Part shown: positions 47,655-59,300 of the stretch, one piece after another
How the letters are laid out: each line of letters opens with the position of its first letter
How positions within the stretch are numbered: the first letter of the stretch is position 1
Source: Ascidia mentula
Taxonomy: Eukaryota > Chordata > Ascidiacea > Phlebobranchia > Ascidiidae
Direction of reading: 5' to 3'
NCBI GenBank assembly: GCA_947561715.1
Contig: OX387205.1
Coordinates: 5,399,001 to 5,463,000, forward strand
DNA length: 64,000 nt
Translations under genes and position numbers: made by a program
Notes under the pieces: model-generated
Seen by the model: the letters and a program-made list of their open reading frames with translations, nothing else
Database searches by the model: none
What the model was told of the DNA's origin: nothing

Positions 47655-49440
47655 TGCAACAACTCTCTAACATTTGTCAACCTAAACACAGCTAACGTGA
47701 AGCAGGAATACTTGGAGCAATTTATTGTAGTTGAGAAAATACATGGAAACGAATAAGAAGTAATAATGGAACAATTTTGTCAAACTTTGATTGGCTTTGT
47801 GTTGTTTCTTCCGCATTTTCATTTCACATTCCTATGAGGATGACGTCACAATCTTTGTGAGAATGACATCACAAATTTATTCAGCATCTTTTACCGCTTT
47901 GGGTTTATGTCTATAATTAGGCATTTATGTATTGCTTTTCTGTGATGTTTATGGTTTGATGCATGTGTTTAGTGTTTTACTGTGTTTAATAATAATGTAA
48001 AAACATATTTACTTTGTTATGCGTGTTTATATCTTCGTTCCTAAAGACAGAAGCAATGACGTCGGTTTGCTTTTTCCTTCGTGTTACAAACAACTGTTGT
48101 TCCTCGTGTACTTGTAGGCAAAGCTGTTGTGTTCTGGAAGTTTTACAAAGTAATCACCAGTGTGGAATTAGTGTTGCCGGCAAAACAGCATAGTTGATTG
48201 TGAACGGAAGGAGAAACAGGGTGGAGTTTTTTCTCGTTAAAGAGGCGGGGGATCTACCTGGAAGAAACACGAAATTCGCATTGAGGCGATTATGAGATTC
48301 TGTTATGCATTAGCCGGCTGTGTCAACATTGTGAGTAGAACAGATACCTCAGGGTTGCTTTTTCCTTTGTGTTACAGACAATTGTTGTTCCTCGTGTACT
48401 TAGGTAAAAGCTGTTGGGTTCTGGAAGTTTCACAAAGTAATCAACAGTGTGCAATTAGTGTTGCCGGCAGAACAGTATAGTTGAAATGTAACATATTTTG
48501 CTACATGATGTAAACGACAACGACAATGGTGACGGAAAACCTTTTACCCAAATCTTCGCCAACTTTTCCAGTTTCCAATGGTTAAAAATTATGTAATTCA
48601 AGACGTTTTTAGGGAAATCCTTGAATGGTTTTGAAAATTTCCCCAACCCAGCTTGCCAAATTAATTAACAAGCAAAAAACTCAGCTCACGAATAAAGAAC
48701 AAGCACGAAATGGTCCCTGAATATGAAGCAAAGTAATTAGTTTATTGACCTCCTCATACCCCTATCTGGGTGGTCAGGACGTAGGTTTCCTTCTTCCAGA
48801 TATTACACAGTACAACGTGGGTGATGACGTATAACAACATCACGTGACTGCAATGTTGTTACAGAACAAACTTAACCTCACGTTGGAGAAACATCAAAAG
48901 TAAATTGTGATGTTGCTGGAGCCGCTCAAATATCGTTTTGTCGTTTCGAAATCATGTTGTCGATATGAAGTATTTCCCGGTATATCGTGTTTAAAGTGTG
49001 AAGTCGTGTTTATATTCCCATCCAAGATAGAACTCCCACACATTGATTCATATCCGTACACATAACCATGCAAGCTGGTTGGTATAATATGCGGTTGAAG
49101 AGTTAGTGATATCTTAGAGTAGTGAGTCCCAACCTTTTGGGGAACACTGCCTTAGAGCAATCGAAGTATTTAACAGCCAGATTGTGAGCGGAAGGAGATA
49201 TAAGGTCCCAATCTTTTTGTTAAGAGGCGGGGGAACTACCTGGGAGAAACACGAAATTCGCATTGAGGCGATTACGAGATTCTGTTATGCATTAGCCGAC
49301 TGTGTCAACAATGCTGGGTACATCAGATACCTTAGGGTCGGGAAACTTGTGCAAAAGTTCTTTTGAGGCATTTTGTTTAATTGTGGAAAAGGAAAATATC
49401 TCCCCCGATGAAGATGATGATTAAAATAACGTGGAAGATT
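47655..49440 (+). repeat. Mosaic of plus-strand CTLR flank pieces
   Basis: In order: class II 3' end and flank from about 47,750 (GGAAACGAATAAGAAGTAAT, with a TGACGTCA at 47,841), a class III upstream piece (48,190-48,350), more class II flank with a decayed tail exon (48,800-48,890), the intergenic module (near 49,028), and a full class III upstream module (49,184-49,440). No lectin exons are included. This marks the right border of the receptor cluster. Confidence 0.6.
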
Positions 49441-51090
49441 TTTTCAACAGAAAAAAACGATTAAACCATAACCAATTAATATGAGCACAGTAAGTTAAAC
49501 GAAGTTTGCGTCGTTCAGCAAACTACCAAGGCCTCCGTCAAGCATTTATCCACGACTTTTAACATTCAAGTCATTGCACGTTGGCCACAAAAACCTGAGC
49601 AGGCTCCACTCAAGCGAGTCGTACTCTATTCAGTTACTACCTTGCGTTCAACGAAATTGCGGAACCAAACAGACACAACGCATGAAGGCAACCTGCTGCA
49701 ACTTACGTGTTAAGTGGGGTTAATGTTTTATTTAATAGCGAAGTGTGCATTGTTTGCAAAGGAAAAGTGCCTTATATTGTAGATATCGAATGGTTTTAAA
49801 CATAGGAGGACCCCCAAATTACGTTACCATGAAGGTCAGGGCAAGCTTTGACATCATACAAAATTGTGTCACTGTGACATCACAAGCCAAAAGCTTTTTG
49901 TTTTTGATTATTAGCAAACCAAAAGATACAGCAGCAACGATACTACTCTTTACTTCGATGAGACGGGGATGGTGCGTCCCTTCGTTCAGTGACATTACAT
50001 GGCGTCATTTTAGGTATGAAGTCATAACTTTAACCTCATCTGATTATTCTAATATGTGTAATTTCGAACCATGTTGCGAAAAATATGTTAGTGGTTGATT
50101 GTGGCCAAGTACACTGGTGCGCAAGCGCACGACTTGCCAGGCAACATTCACATATACGTAGGGGATCTCCACCACCGCAATCAGACAACGCACTAATGTT
50201 TTTTTCAATGGCATGATTGGCAGGATCGCCCCACTGCGCAGGTCCTTACTTGGCGATCACAGCTATCGTATCGCGATCATTAGGATTACAGGCTTGACAC
50301 CCCAGGCATTGCAGCGGAATGGATCAGACACAATTAAGTGATAACCCAAAATTACAATTTTGTTTGTTCGCGTTCTTGGAAAATGCTTTACAAAGTTTGC
50401 AACCCATGTTCTTAACTTGTAAATATTATATTCAACTATTCGACGACATTCATACATTTACATGCCTTCCACAATGTAGTGATAGTATAGGAAAGCGGAC
50501 TACAAGATGTGGGCAATGCTCTCAAATAGTGGTTGTGGTTCTCAACTAGAAGAAAACACATTTAGACGAAGTTTTATCGCTCAGGAAAGTAACGAATTCA
50601 TAGTCAGACGGTCATCCATTACCCACGCCATTTAAATGCTCACCCAACTTACAACAAAATGGCGGAACCGAACTAAGGCAGCAACCAAAGCAGCTGCGTG
50701 TGGAATGTGTTTAGTTGTATGTGTGCCAACATTTTACCCTAGAAATGGAAAAGTATTTAACAGCGCAGTTAACGGTAATAACACAATACATAAAGTTTAA
50801 TATATAATAACCTAATACATAAAGTTTAATATATAATAACCTAACACATAAAGTTTAATATACAATAACCTACTGCATGAAGATGTAACCTATCGAAGTA
50901 AGTACAAAACAAATACCTTTTTGGTAACGTATTTTCCCCGGGCTGAAATCCACCTTTCAAAGAAATATGGACCAAAGTGTTCACACGCGTGTTTTTCACA
51001 ACAAATCCACAAATCGACAAAAACTATTTGCCATTACCTTACCATAAATTATATATTTTCTGATAAGCAATGTGGAGCCAATAATATGAA
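49441..51090. other. Intergenic; one dispersed repeat copy
   Basis: 49,475-49,690 repeats the sequence at 12,333-12,560. Three short tandem copies of ACATAAAGTTTAATATA lie at about 50,787-50,860. The longest open frame (49,745-50,098) has no domain or signal that I recognise. Confidence 0.45.
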
Positions 51091-51173
51091 TTTGTGTATA
51101 AGCTGTATAGTCACCACAAAGTGGAAGTCTTTGCTTGGCCGTTTGGTCAGCAAAGTCGTCTTATAGTCACACC

Positions 51174-51226
51174 AGCTGCACTGATGAGACCTTTTAGGTC
51201 GAAACAGTGGCCATCTGTCTGCAGCT
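51174..51226 (+). ncRNA. Hammerhead ribozyme (type I-like)
   Basis: All parts of a hammerhead are present in order. Stem I AGCTGCA (51,174-51,180) pairs with TGCAGCT (51,220-51,226). The core CTGATGA is at 51,181-51,187. Stem II GACCT pairs with AGGTC around a TTT loop. GAA is at 51,201-51,203. Stem III ACAG pairs with CTGT around a 7-base loop, and the cleavage base C is at 51,219. Every stem is perfectly paired and the triplet before the cut is GTC. The 3' side (CAGCTTATACACAAAT) is the inverse of 51,092-51,108, so it sits in an inverted-repeat element. Hammerheads of this short type are known from Penelope-like elements. Confidence 0.85.
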
Positions 51227-51424
51227 TATACACAAATATATATTTTCTGCTCAACAACAAAAACAAAGGATTATACTTTGCTTCAAAGGGAACCAGCAAG
51301 GTTTTTAAAATAAGATTTGACTAAAAGCGTTGCGTAGAGCAAGCTCATGATTCGTACAATAAAGTTTCCCAACGACAAATACCAACGGTGCGTAGAACAA
51401 CAGGGTATTTGTGAGACAGAAGCA

Positions 51425-51800
51425 TTGAATGTTGAAAGTCCCGGACCCAGTCTAAATATGGATTACCATAGCAACGATAAATAACTGTGATTCTACTTTC
51501 ATGAGAGACAAAAATTCGGTCATTGCTTGAACACACGACATTTAGAAATACATAACCTCATTTAAATAATGCTATAAAAAAACATACTTTAAATAAACCG
51601 ATTTGTCAAAAGTCCTTCTGCAAACAACCAAGGCCTCCATCAAGCAGTCATTCACGACTTTTAACATTCAAGTCATTGCTGTTTTCTCACAAAACCCTGA
51701 GCTAGCTCCACGTAGGCAGTCATCCGTAACCGCACTCATTCAATTCTCACTCTGCGTTCAACGAAATTGTGGAACCAAACAAAGATAACCCATGAAGGCA
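51425..51800 (+). repeat. Dispersed repeat copies
   Basis: 51,425-51,600 matches 11,778-11,955, and 51,615-51,800 matches 12,350-12,560. The same two blocks flank the receptor cluster on its left side, so a larger element or segmental copy may be present at both borders. Confidence 0.6.
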
Positions 51801-52970
51801 ACCTGCTGCAACTTACGTGATAAAAGGAGAAATTTACTCTCCATTTTGTGTGCGACAAACCGGTAGCATGTTTGGACAATGTGAAGAATATATTTATAGA
51901 GTATACAATCTATTTATTAATATGCAGATGATGCTGGTGCAGATAACAACGTGGTGAATAGCGGAAAGAGGAAATTCATGACATGACAACGCAATCATAA
52001 AATAAAAAACTTCTCTGCAATTCAGTTAAGTTTTCCCTACCCCATCTAACGCGCAGTAGAGTTGCCTTGAAATACTAAAGTCTTTGCCAGGCAGTCATGC
52101 GTGACCACCTCCAGCATCAGACAGCAACCAAGGCAACATTTAACATCATAGAGGTGAAGTTTATACCGAGTTTCATTCATTTCAATTTGATTTCTATTAA
52201 ATAAGGGAATTGAGGATATGACCTTCCGAAGAAAATATAAAGCACAATAATTGACATAAATTCGCTATCGGCTCAACTTTTTCTATTCCGAGATTTGTTA
52301 TAATCCATTCCTTGATAATAAAATGTTCGTTTACATGTTCAGTCGAAAACAAATCGAATTAGCAGGAATTAAGATAAATTGCCTCGAAATGAGACGTTGG
52401 CAACAACACAGACAGGGTCCAACCTGTTTTTTTTTCAAATCTCGATACGAACAAAAATTAATGATGCGTGAAGCCCAGGGTTTTTGCGAACACTCGAGTC
52501 AGACTTGGATGTTGAAAGTCACAGATGACTGCTTGAATGAGACGGCGGCATTTTGTTGGCGACAAAGGAAACCCCGTATATTACTTTGTCTTGTTGGTAA
52601 CTCGGTCGTCGTCACGTCCATTCAACAAAATTATGACGGCGCAACAGTTTGTTGACTGTCATGATATCATATATATTGCAGAAGCACCAATTAATATTTT
52701 TATTTATTTTTTTGGGGAAATGCTGTTTAACGTAATGTTTAAACACACGTCCATATATGTCTAATTCATTACGCAACAGAACTTTTGGATAAATTTAAAT
52801 CTTTTAGTTTGCAATAAATGTCGTGCAAAATTGATGGCATAATCTGTACCTAACTTTACCTTTGTCAAGCAATTTATCTGGTGAAATCCAACAAACTAAC
52901 CGCACAAAAACAAAACGCTCAAATTGAATCAAAAACGAAGCAAATTTTATTTAATACACATTAATTTTTT
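51801..52970. other. Intergenic with a diverged repeat
   Basis: 52,499-52,700 resembles 12,603-12,780 (ACTGCTTGAATGA followed by CGTCGTCACGTCC). Nothing else was recognised. Confidence 0.4.
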
Positions 52971-53310
52971 GACCACACCGGGATTCAAACCCACAACATC
53001 CTGACCACGAATCTCGATCAGGTTTTCTTCATGGTAAATGGGTCGGGCGCTAGACTGATGCTGCCAAACCGAAATAAACGAACCTTTACGGATTGAACGC
53101 TCTGGCGTTTTTCTGTGGTAAATGTTGTCTGGGTTGTTTACCACAAGCTGTCGCCCCGGTAGCAGCATTGTGGTTAAACTCACAAAAGGCGCTCGATTGG
53201 CAACATCGATCAAACGCCCGACCCATATGCCTGGGAGAAGGACTGATCGGGATTCGTGCCCGGGAAATCCTGGGTTCGAATCCCGGCGTGATAAAAAAAC
53301 AGGCGCTCGA
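52971..53310. mobile_element. Two inverted tRNA-derived SINE-like copies
   Basis: The plus copy at about 53,185-53,300 has GGTTCGAATCC (53,273-53,283), an exact RNA polymerase III B-box, in TGGGTTCGAATCCCGGCGTG. The minus copy at about 52,975-53,075 has the matching GGTTTGAATCC (52,981-52,991 on the complement). Both share upstream CGCCCGACCCAT and GATCGxGATTCGTG. No full tRNA cloverleaf can be drawn, so these are SINEs rather than tRNA genes. Confidence 0.6.
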
Positions 53311-54430
53311 GCCAGACACCAAGAGGATAACTTGATCGGGATTCCTGACTGGGATAAACAGGATTCGGCTTCTACGCGAAATCAAGCAAAGTTTTCACTA
53401 GTATTTACAAAGACATCACAAACCAATCAGCTCTTTCTTGATTGTTGAATTCAAGAGAGAAATTCACTTAATGAATATTTATCATCACGAACCCAATATC
53501 TACTCAGCAATCTGCTTTAATTTATATTTTCCATGCTCTTGTTGTGTTCTTTAAGTTTGGAAACAATTACGCTCGTCTGAAGAAATAGCATCACGGTCGT
53601 GGTGATAAACGTGATTAAAGGAGTCCAAACTTCTGTAATGCAGACTTGTACTTACAATTTCAAAACCTATCCGTTTAAGCATTTCCGACCCAATTTCTTG
53701 GGACCCTCGTACCAAATCATTTTTAACCACTTTTTGCTTTTTTAAACCAACATAGTTAGTTAGCATTTTCTAACACCTCGAAGCACCTAAAAATGTTTTG
53801 GCTTGTTTCACCAAAGTAACACCAATATTAGGTGTGTATATTCACCTGAAGTGCCAGGTTTGTATGCTTACTATGCTACAGCCTCCAGACATAACGCAGC
53901 CGTTCGCCTTTTTGAAATTTAGAACTACAAGGTGTTAAAAAAACTAAACTAAATTTGTCAGCCTTGCCAGTTACAGATCTTGCGAATCTTCGTAAATATT
54001 TGGCTTTGCGGAATTTAACGCAAAACAAGCCTGACCTGTGTAGATGAATCAAATCAAATCATTTGTATTTTGCGTAAAAACAACTACGCCGATGGACAAC
54101 AGATAAAAATAGAATAGCATGGGTACCGATAAAACTATAAAGGACCACGTTCAGACCATAATTTGGTCGGAATAATTGTCTGCGCAAGTCGCAAAGCCTT
54201 CGTAACAAAAATTACCGCTTTCGGCAATGTTTAAATTCACTGCCTTTGACTGCAAAATATCTCATTATTACACGGGCTTCAGCACTACTGGAAGGACATA
54301 GATTTAAAGGAAACATTAGTTGATGAGAAAATAGCTGTTGAGTGATTTGTTGTTGTAAGAAGTTAAGGTGACGTTTTTCAACATACATAAATACAATAGG
54401 AAATTTATTAAAACAACAAAACACAACGTT
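53311..54430. other. Intergenic with a repeat pair
   Basis: About 53,757-53,915 is similar to 55,375-55,530 (AGTTAGCATTTTCTAACxCC, then TTTGTATGCTTACTAT). No gene was found in this interval. Confidence 0.4.
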
Positions 54431-54434
54431 GCTG

Positions 54435-54775
54435 TTATTTTTCCAACAAGCTGACACCTACAGGATAGGTGGCTCTCCCAGCAATGTTGCAGTTGTTACC
54501 TCTATCCTTGGCTACTTTCTTGAAACCGGATTTCTTGCCTTTTCCAGTAATTTTGCCCAAACTTTTAAATTGGTGCAATTTAAGCTAGGAATAGAAAAAA
54601 CCACAACAAAAAAGAAAACTCTATAGGTTACCTGTCTTTGACAATCCAGTATTGTCTTCACCAGGTGGTTTGCTCTGATCTTTTCCATAACCAACAACCA
54701 ACACTGCATGACGTAGATAGTTTTGATTTTTTGGATGGTCACGAGCTTTTTCCCAATTAGCATCATAAAATATCG
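54435..54775 (-). pseudogene. Papain-like protease 3' fragment, frameshifted
   Basis: The minus strand contains the last part of a C1A protease domain. An exon from 54,775 to 54,632 carries HAVLVVGYGKDQ with the catalytic His. A one-base loss then turns the expected KYWxVKDR into another frame. The last exon carries GNNCNIAGRATYPV and stops at 54,435-54,437. The spacing and sequence parallel the gene at 56.6-59.8 kb. The catalytic Cys region is missing. It may be the remains of the second protease unit whose I29 domain lies at 56.3-56.6 kb. Confidence 0.65.
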
Positions 54776-55244
54776 CTAAAAATAAGAAATGCTATTAGAG
54801 CTCGTTCAGGATCTTCATAGGCCCTAAAGTAACCTTTAAAGCCTAACAAAGGGTTTGGTATGTTTCACATGCCTAACAACAAAAGTTTTGTTTTTTTCAC
54901 AGGCACTCAAACCAGGTGCCAATTCCATTTATATTAGTACAGCACAACCAATGTTTCCATAATACATGAATACAAATATTGTGCTGTACAAACACCGTCA
55001 TCCGTTGGACACCAAACTAAGAGAGTCCTTACGGAGATAACAAAGTGGAAACAATATGTCCAAGCAAAAGCTAAACCATCAGTCCGGTCAGGCCCCGTGT
55101 CACAATAAATCGTATGCGCAAGCTATATGGAGTCAATATTTTGAATTATTCGTCTTGCATCCAGATTTTACCGGGTGCACAGACAGAAGACCAACATATA
55201 TGAGCAATAGAGCCACAATAATATATGAGAGCTGCAGACAGGTG

Positions 55245-55370
55245 TACATACTGTTTCGACATAATGGGTCTCATCAGTCCTACTGTTCCAAAAGCTAGCC
55301 CAGGGCCACAGTCACCAGCTGTACTGAAGGGACCTTATAAGTCAAAACAGTGTGCAGCTCGCAAACCAAA
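55245..55370. ncRNA. Two eroded hammerhead motifs in opposite orientation
   Basis: Minus strand, about 55,285 down to 55,248: CTGATGA, a 3-bp stem II, GAA, an ACAG/CTGT stem III and C are present, but the 5' stem I strand no longer pairs with TGCAGC. Plus strand, about 55,318-55,370: AGCTGTA, CTGAAGG, GACCTTATAAGTC, AAA, ACAG and TGCAGCT, with core changes and a lost stem III. Both look like decayed relatives of the 51.2-kb ribozyme. Confidence 0.55.
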
Positions 55371-56090
55371 TTAGTTAGTCAGCATTTTCTAACTCCTTAA
55401 TGCACTTTAAAACGTTTTGGCATGTTCTACCCAAGTAACACCCATTTTAATGGGTTTATATCCACTGTAAGTGGGCCAGATTTGTATGCTTACTATTCTA
55501 CAGCCGCCAGACAAAACGCCATCCGTTCGCCTTTTTCGCATATTGTTGATCAATAAAGCGTAAAAACAAACGCGAGAAAAAGGCAGCCTCCGCGTTATTT
55601 TATCCTTAAGCATCCGACGGGTGAACAATTTGACTAGTTTGCCAGTTACGGAAACTAAAGCTTGCAAATCTCAGGAAATATTTGGCTTTGCAGATTAACA
55701 CAGGAAAAATTAATCAAATGAAATCATGTGCAGTTTTCGCAAAAAAAACAACTACGCCGATAAACCATAGACAAAACATAAAATGTATTGGCCCCCCCAC
55801 CAACATACCTGCATACCTATTACATTCAACGCCAGTTGTTAGAACTTACATAGTTAATTATGGTTGCTGTTAACACAAAATCAATTTTATTGTAATGGCT
55901 ATACACACGGTGAAAAACAAAACCTCCCAAAAGTGATTCCATTCTTTTTCCATTCAGCGGGGTGACATATGTGATCTCATGTATACAAAAAACCTCAAAA
56001 CTTTTCTAGGTGCTGAGTGCTGTTGGTCTGCCCCATGTGGTTGTTTTTAAAATGTGGAGATATTATTTTGCGACACGTCTATTAAAAACG
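55371..56090. other. Intergenic, repeat copy, no exon seen
   Basis: Holds the second copy of the repeat at 53,757. I searched the minus strand for the missing protease exons between the I29 domain and the 54.4-kb fragment and did not find them. Confidence 0.4.
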
Positions 56091-56327
56091 CGAATCTTTT
56101 CATTTCAGCACAGCACTTTGTACAGCTTGTTGACCATCTTTATGCCAATCTTTATTTACACGATTGTCTCTCTCAACTCCTGACGAAAAAAACCAGTTTA
56201 ATTTAAGGACTATTTTCAGGTCCAAAAAAATCGATTCATTTGATATTTGAAATTTGCCAATTTTAAAGTTTAAAATTTGCTTTAATATCCAGTGATATAA
56301 AAAGGTTAAAAATGTGGTAATTCTTGC

Positions 56328-59300
56328 CTGGTCGCTGAACTGAGTGAAACAAACACTGAAGGTAAACTTCTTATTGTGTTCAGCAACTTTCATCTTATTT
56401 TCCTCCCAAATTCCCTTTCGCCTTTCTTCCTCTTTTTCATCCACGTAAAATTTTTCTGCAATGAATCAATACTGACATGTTGCGGTATTTGTGGTGACGC
56501 TGACGAGTTTTGACGATAAAATTACTGTATATTTCTTTCCATGCTTCCCAAGTTGGTCCACAGCCCTAAATAATAAACATTGTTACAATGTTTTTCAAAA
56601 ACAGTAAACAACGGTTTTTTCTCTTACCACAGGGTACATCGCATTCCCAGCAATGTTGCAGTTGTTTCCTCGATGTCTTGCAATTTTCCTGTAACCTGAA
56701 TGTTGATTGTTTCTGGCATTGTGTCCGCAACTGCTAAAATCGTTGATACAATTAGTTATGTTGTTAAAAATGCATTGTGATAAACTTCACCTATCTTTGA
56801 CAAACCAGTACTTGTCTTTTTCTTTTGGTTTCGAAGAATCTCTTCCATATCCAACAATTAACACTGCGTGCGCCAGAGAGTTTTCATTTGATTCGTCGTA
56901 TTCGCCAGAGTCATAGAAAATATCTGAGTTCCAAGTAGTGTTACAATGGAGTTTTAAACACAACGAGTATAGCGTTACCTTTGTAGTTTGTGTGGTTTCG
57001 ATATTTAAATTTGTCAGAAACCAAAAACTTGCAGCGACCGGACCAACTTGTGAAACAACTGTTTCCAATTCTTCCTCGTTTGCATAAGGAATCGATTCCC
57101 ATCCTTGTATTTCAACTTTGGATTTGCGTTTTTTCTTCAAAACACATTAAGTTTGCAGTGTTAAGGATAAACTCATAAGTAGGGATTTCTGTATGTTCTG
57201 CACTTTAGTATTTGACCTCTGCCTCATAAAACTCGTGGAAAAACATGTACTTTGTTACATGTTGCTCAAGTAAACTACATAATAATAATAATTTGCAACG
57301 ATACCTTCCCAACGAACGAATATTCTTGCTCTGTGCACAATCCCTTATCTTGAATATATTGAAAAGCCAATCCTATGTCACCTCGTCCATCACCTCCAGG
57401 TAGGTCGTCAACCAATTGTTGTTTTGAAAGTTTAAGCAAGGTATAATTCGTGATCATGTAATGAGATTCAACGGCTTCCACCTAAAACACATTTATTTCT
57501 TTTGATTGGTATCACATTGACAATGCAAAAGCATTATTTTATATTTATACTTGTACCTGATAAAAAATACTGCTGTTGTTTTGATTATTTGAAGCCCCTT
57601 CTCAAAAATTTTAGAACTTACTGATATCCAGCTGGAGGAGAATTTCCCTCGATCGTCAATTGACGTCAAACAACCTTTGTCGCGCCAATCTTTATTTTCA
57701 GGATGTTGTTTATTTCGAACAACAACACATTCTGTTTGAAAGTTTGCTCCAAATTGTTTCACTCGTGTCACAGTTGCTGAATTTAAACTATTCATCGAGG
57801 CGAAACTTCTATTCTTCTGTGCAAAAGAAATAAATCTGGATAAACTGTATGTTATTTGTTTTTGCCTGACAATCAGGCCCAGCGACACCTTGTTTAACTT
57901 TGCTTTAGTATTACGAGGATGGTTTACCTTCTTTGGCATCTTTCTACAACAGGTTGAGGTTCATCATTGCATTTATCTAAAAGCAAAAAAAGACACCAAT
58001 GTAAAATAACTCAGTATACGTTTTAGCACACACAATGATGCTATCAACCTGGTACCAAAGAAGACCTTATAGGTCGAACTCTTACCGGTTTGTTTTAGTG
58101 TCTTCCGTTTTTTTTTTGTGTGCTGCGTAGTGTTGGTCTGTCACATGAGCTGTCACGTGATGTGGTCGGAAACTCATGACAACCTGAAAATTTACACAAT
58201 GTTAGTTGTAGAGTTCGTCTGTGAAGCACATTCGGTTTTAAGATATATAGGACTGTGAACCACCAAGCGACGCGTTTTCTTTTACGTCTTTTGTTACGAG
58301 ATTGATGAAACAGTTTAGGGAGTTGGACTACGCACAATGCTTGGCACGCCAAGATGACCACAAAAGAAACGCTATTAAAATAAACGAAATTTGCAACTTC
58401 ATTTGACAAACCTGCATCGAATTTTTTTTCAAATTAATAACGATATTTTCTGGCCATCTTGGCGTCCCAAACATTGTGTGTAGTCCAACTCCCTAACAGA
58501 ATTATGTGACGACTAGCGTTAGCATCGTATGCTTGTTTACAAAATGGTTACAACAGTAACTCTATACATTTTTATGTTGCTTGAGGCAGGGAACAGCTTT
58601 GAATAACTTTAAAATAAACAAAATTAACAACTTCATTTGACGTTTTTTTAAATTTATTTCAAGTGAAGGTGATAATTTGGTGAGAATTCAATCGTCACAT
58701 ACTTGTCACATAAAGTTGCTCAATCTCAGTTTGTTTTTATTTACCTTCCAGTTCTTCAAACTTTTTTGAAAATGATGAACTTGCAACTGCTGCCATAATC
58801 GACCTAATATTTTAAGTGTGCAAAGTTTACACGAATGTTAAGGTGTTTCTTATATATGCTCTTGGCGAAACTTTCATGTTATTAACAAATGAAGAAAATT
58901 TCACAACAAAGTGAAATATAGGAATTATGTTTGAAAGTTTGTTTCGAACCTTCTCCCGCGTGTTAAAATTGTTGAATTTAAGCTATTCGTCGAGACGAAA
59001 CTTCTATCTTTCTGTGCAAAAGAAATAAATCGGAATAACTGTATGTTATTTGTTTTTGCCTAACAACAAGGCTCAGCGCCACCTTGTTTAACTTACTGTA
59101 GTGATACGAGGATGGTTTACCTTCTTTGGCATCTTTCTACACTTCTCAACAGGTTGAGGTTCATCATTGCATTTATCTAAAAGCAACAAAAAAAAAACAA
59201 ATGTAAAATAACTCAGTATACGTTTTAGCACACACAATGATGCTATCAACCTGGTACCATAGAAGACCTTGTTGGTCGAACTCTTACCGGTTTGTTTTGA

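Noticed and set aside
49745-50098. 117-codon open frame as a gene
   Set aside because: No domain, signal peptide, coding bias or splice partner was recognised; length is within chance for AT-rich DNA.
53273-53283. tRNA gene from the perfect B-box
   Set aside because: No acceptor stem or anticodon arm can be paired around it, and a second inverted copy indicates a SINE.
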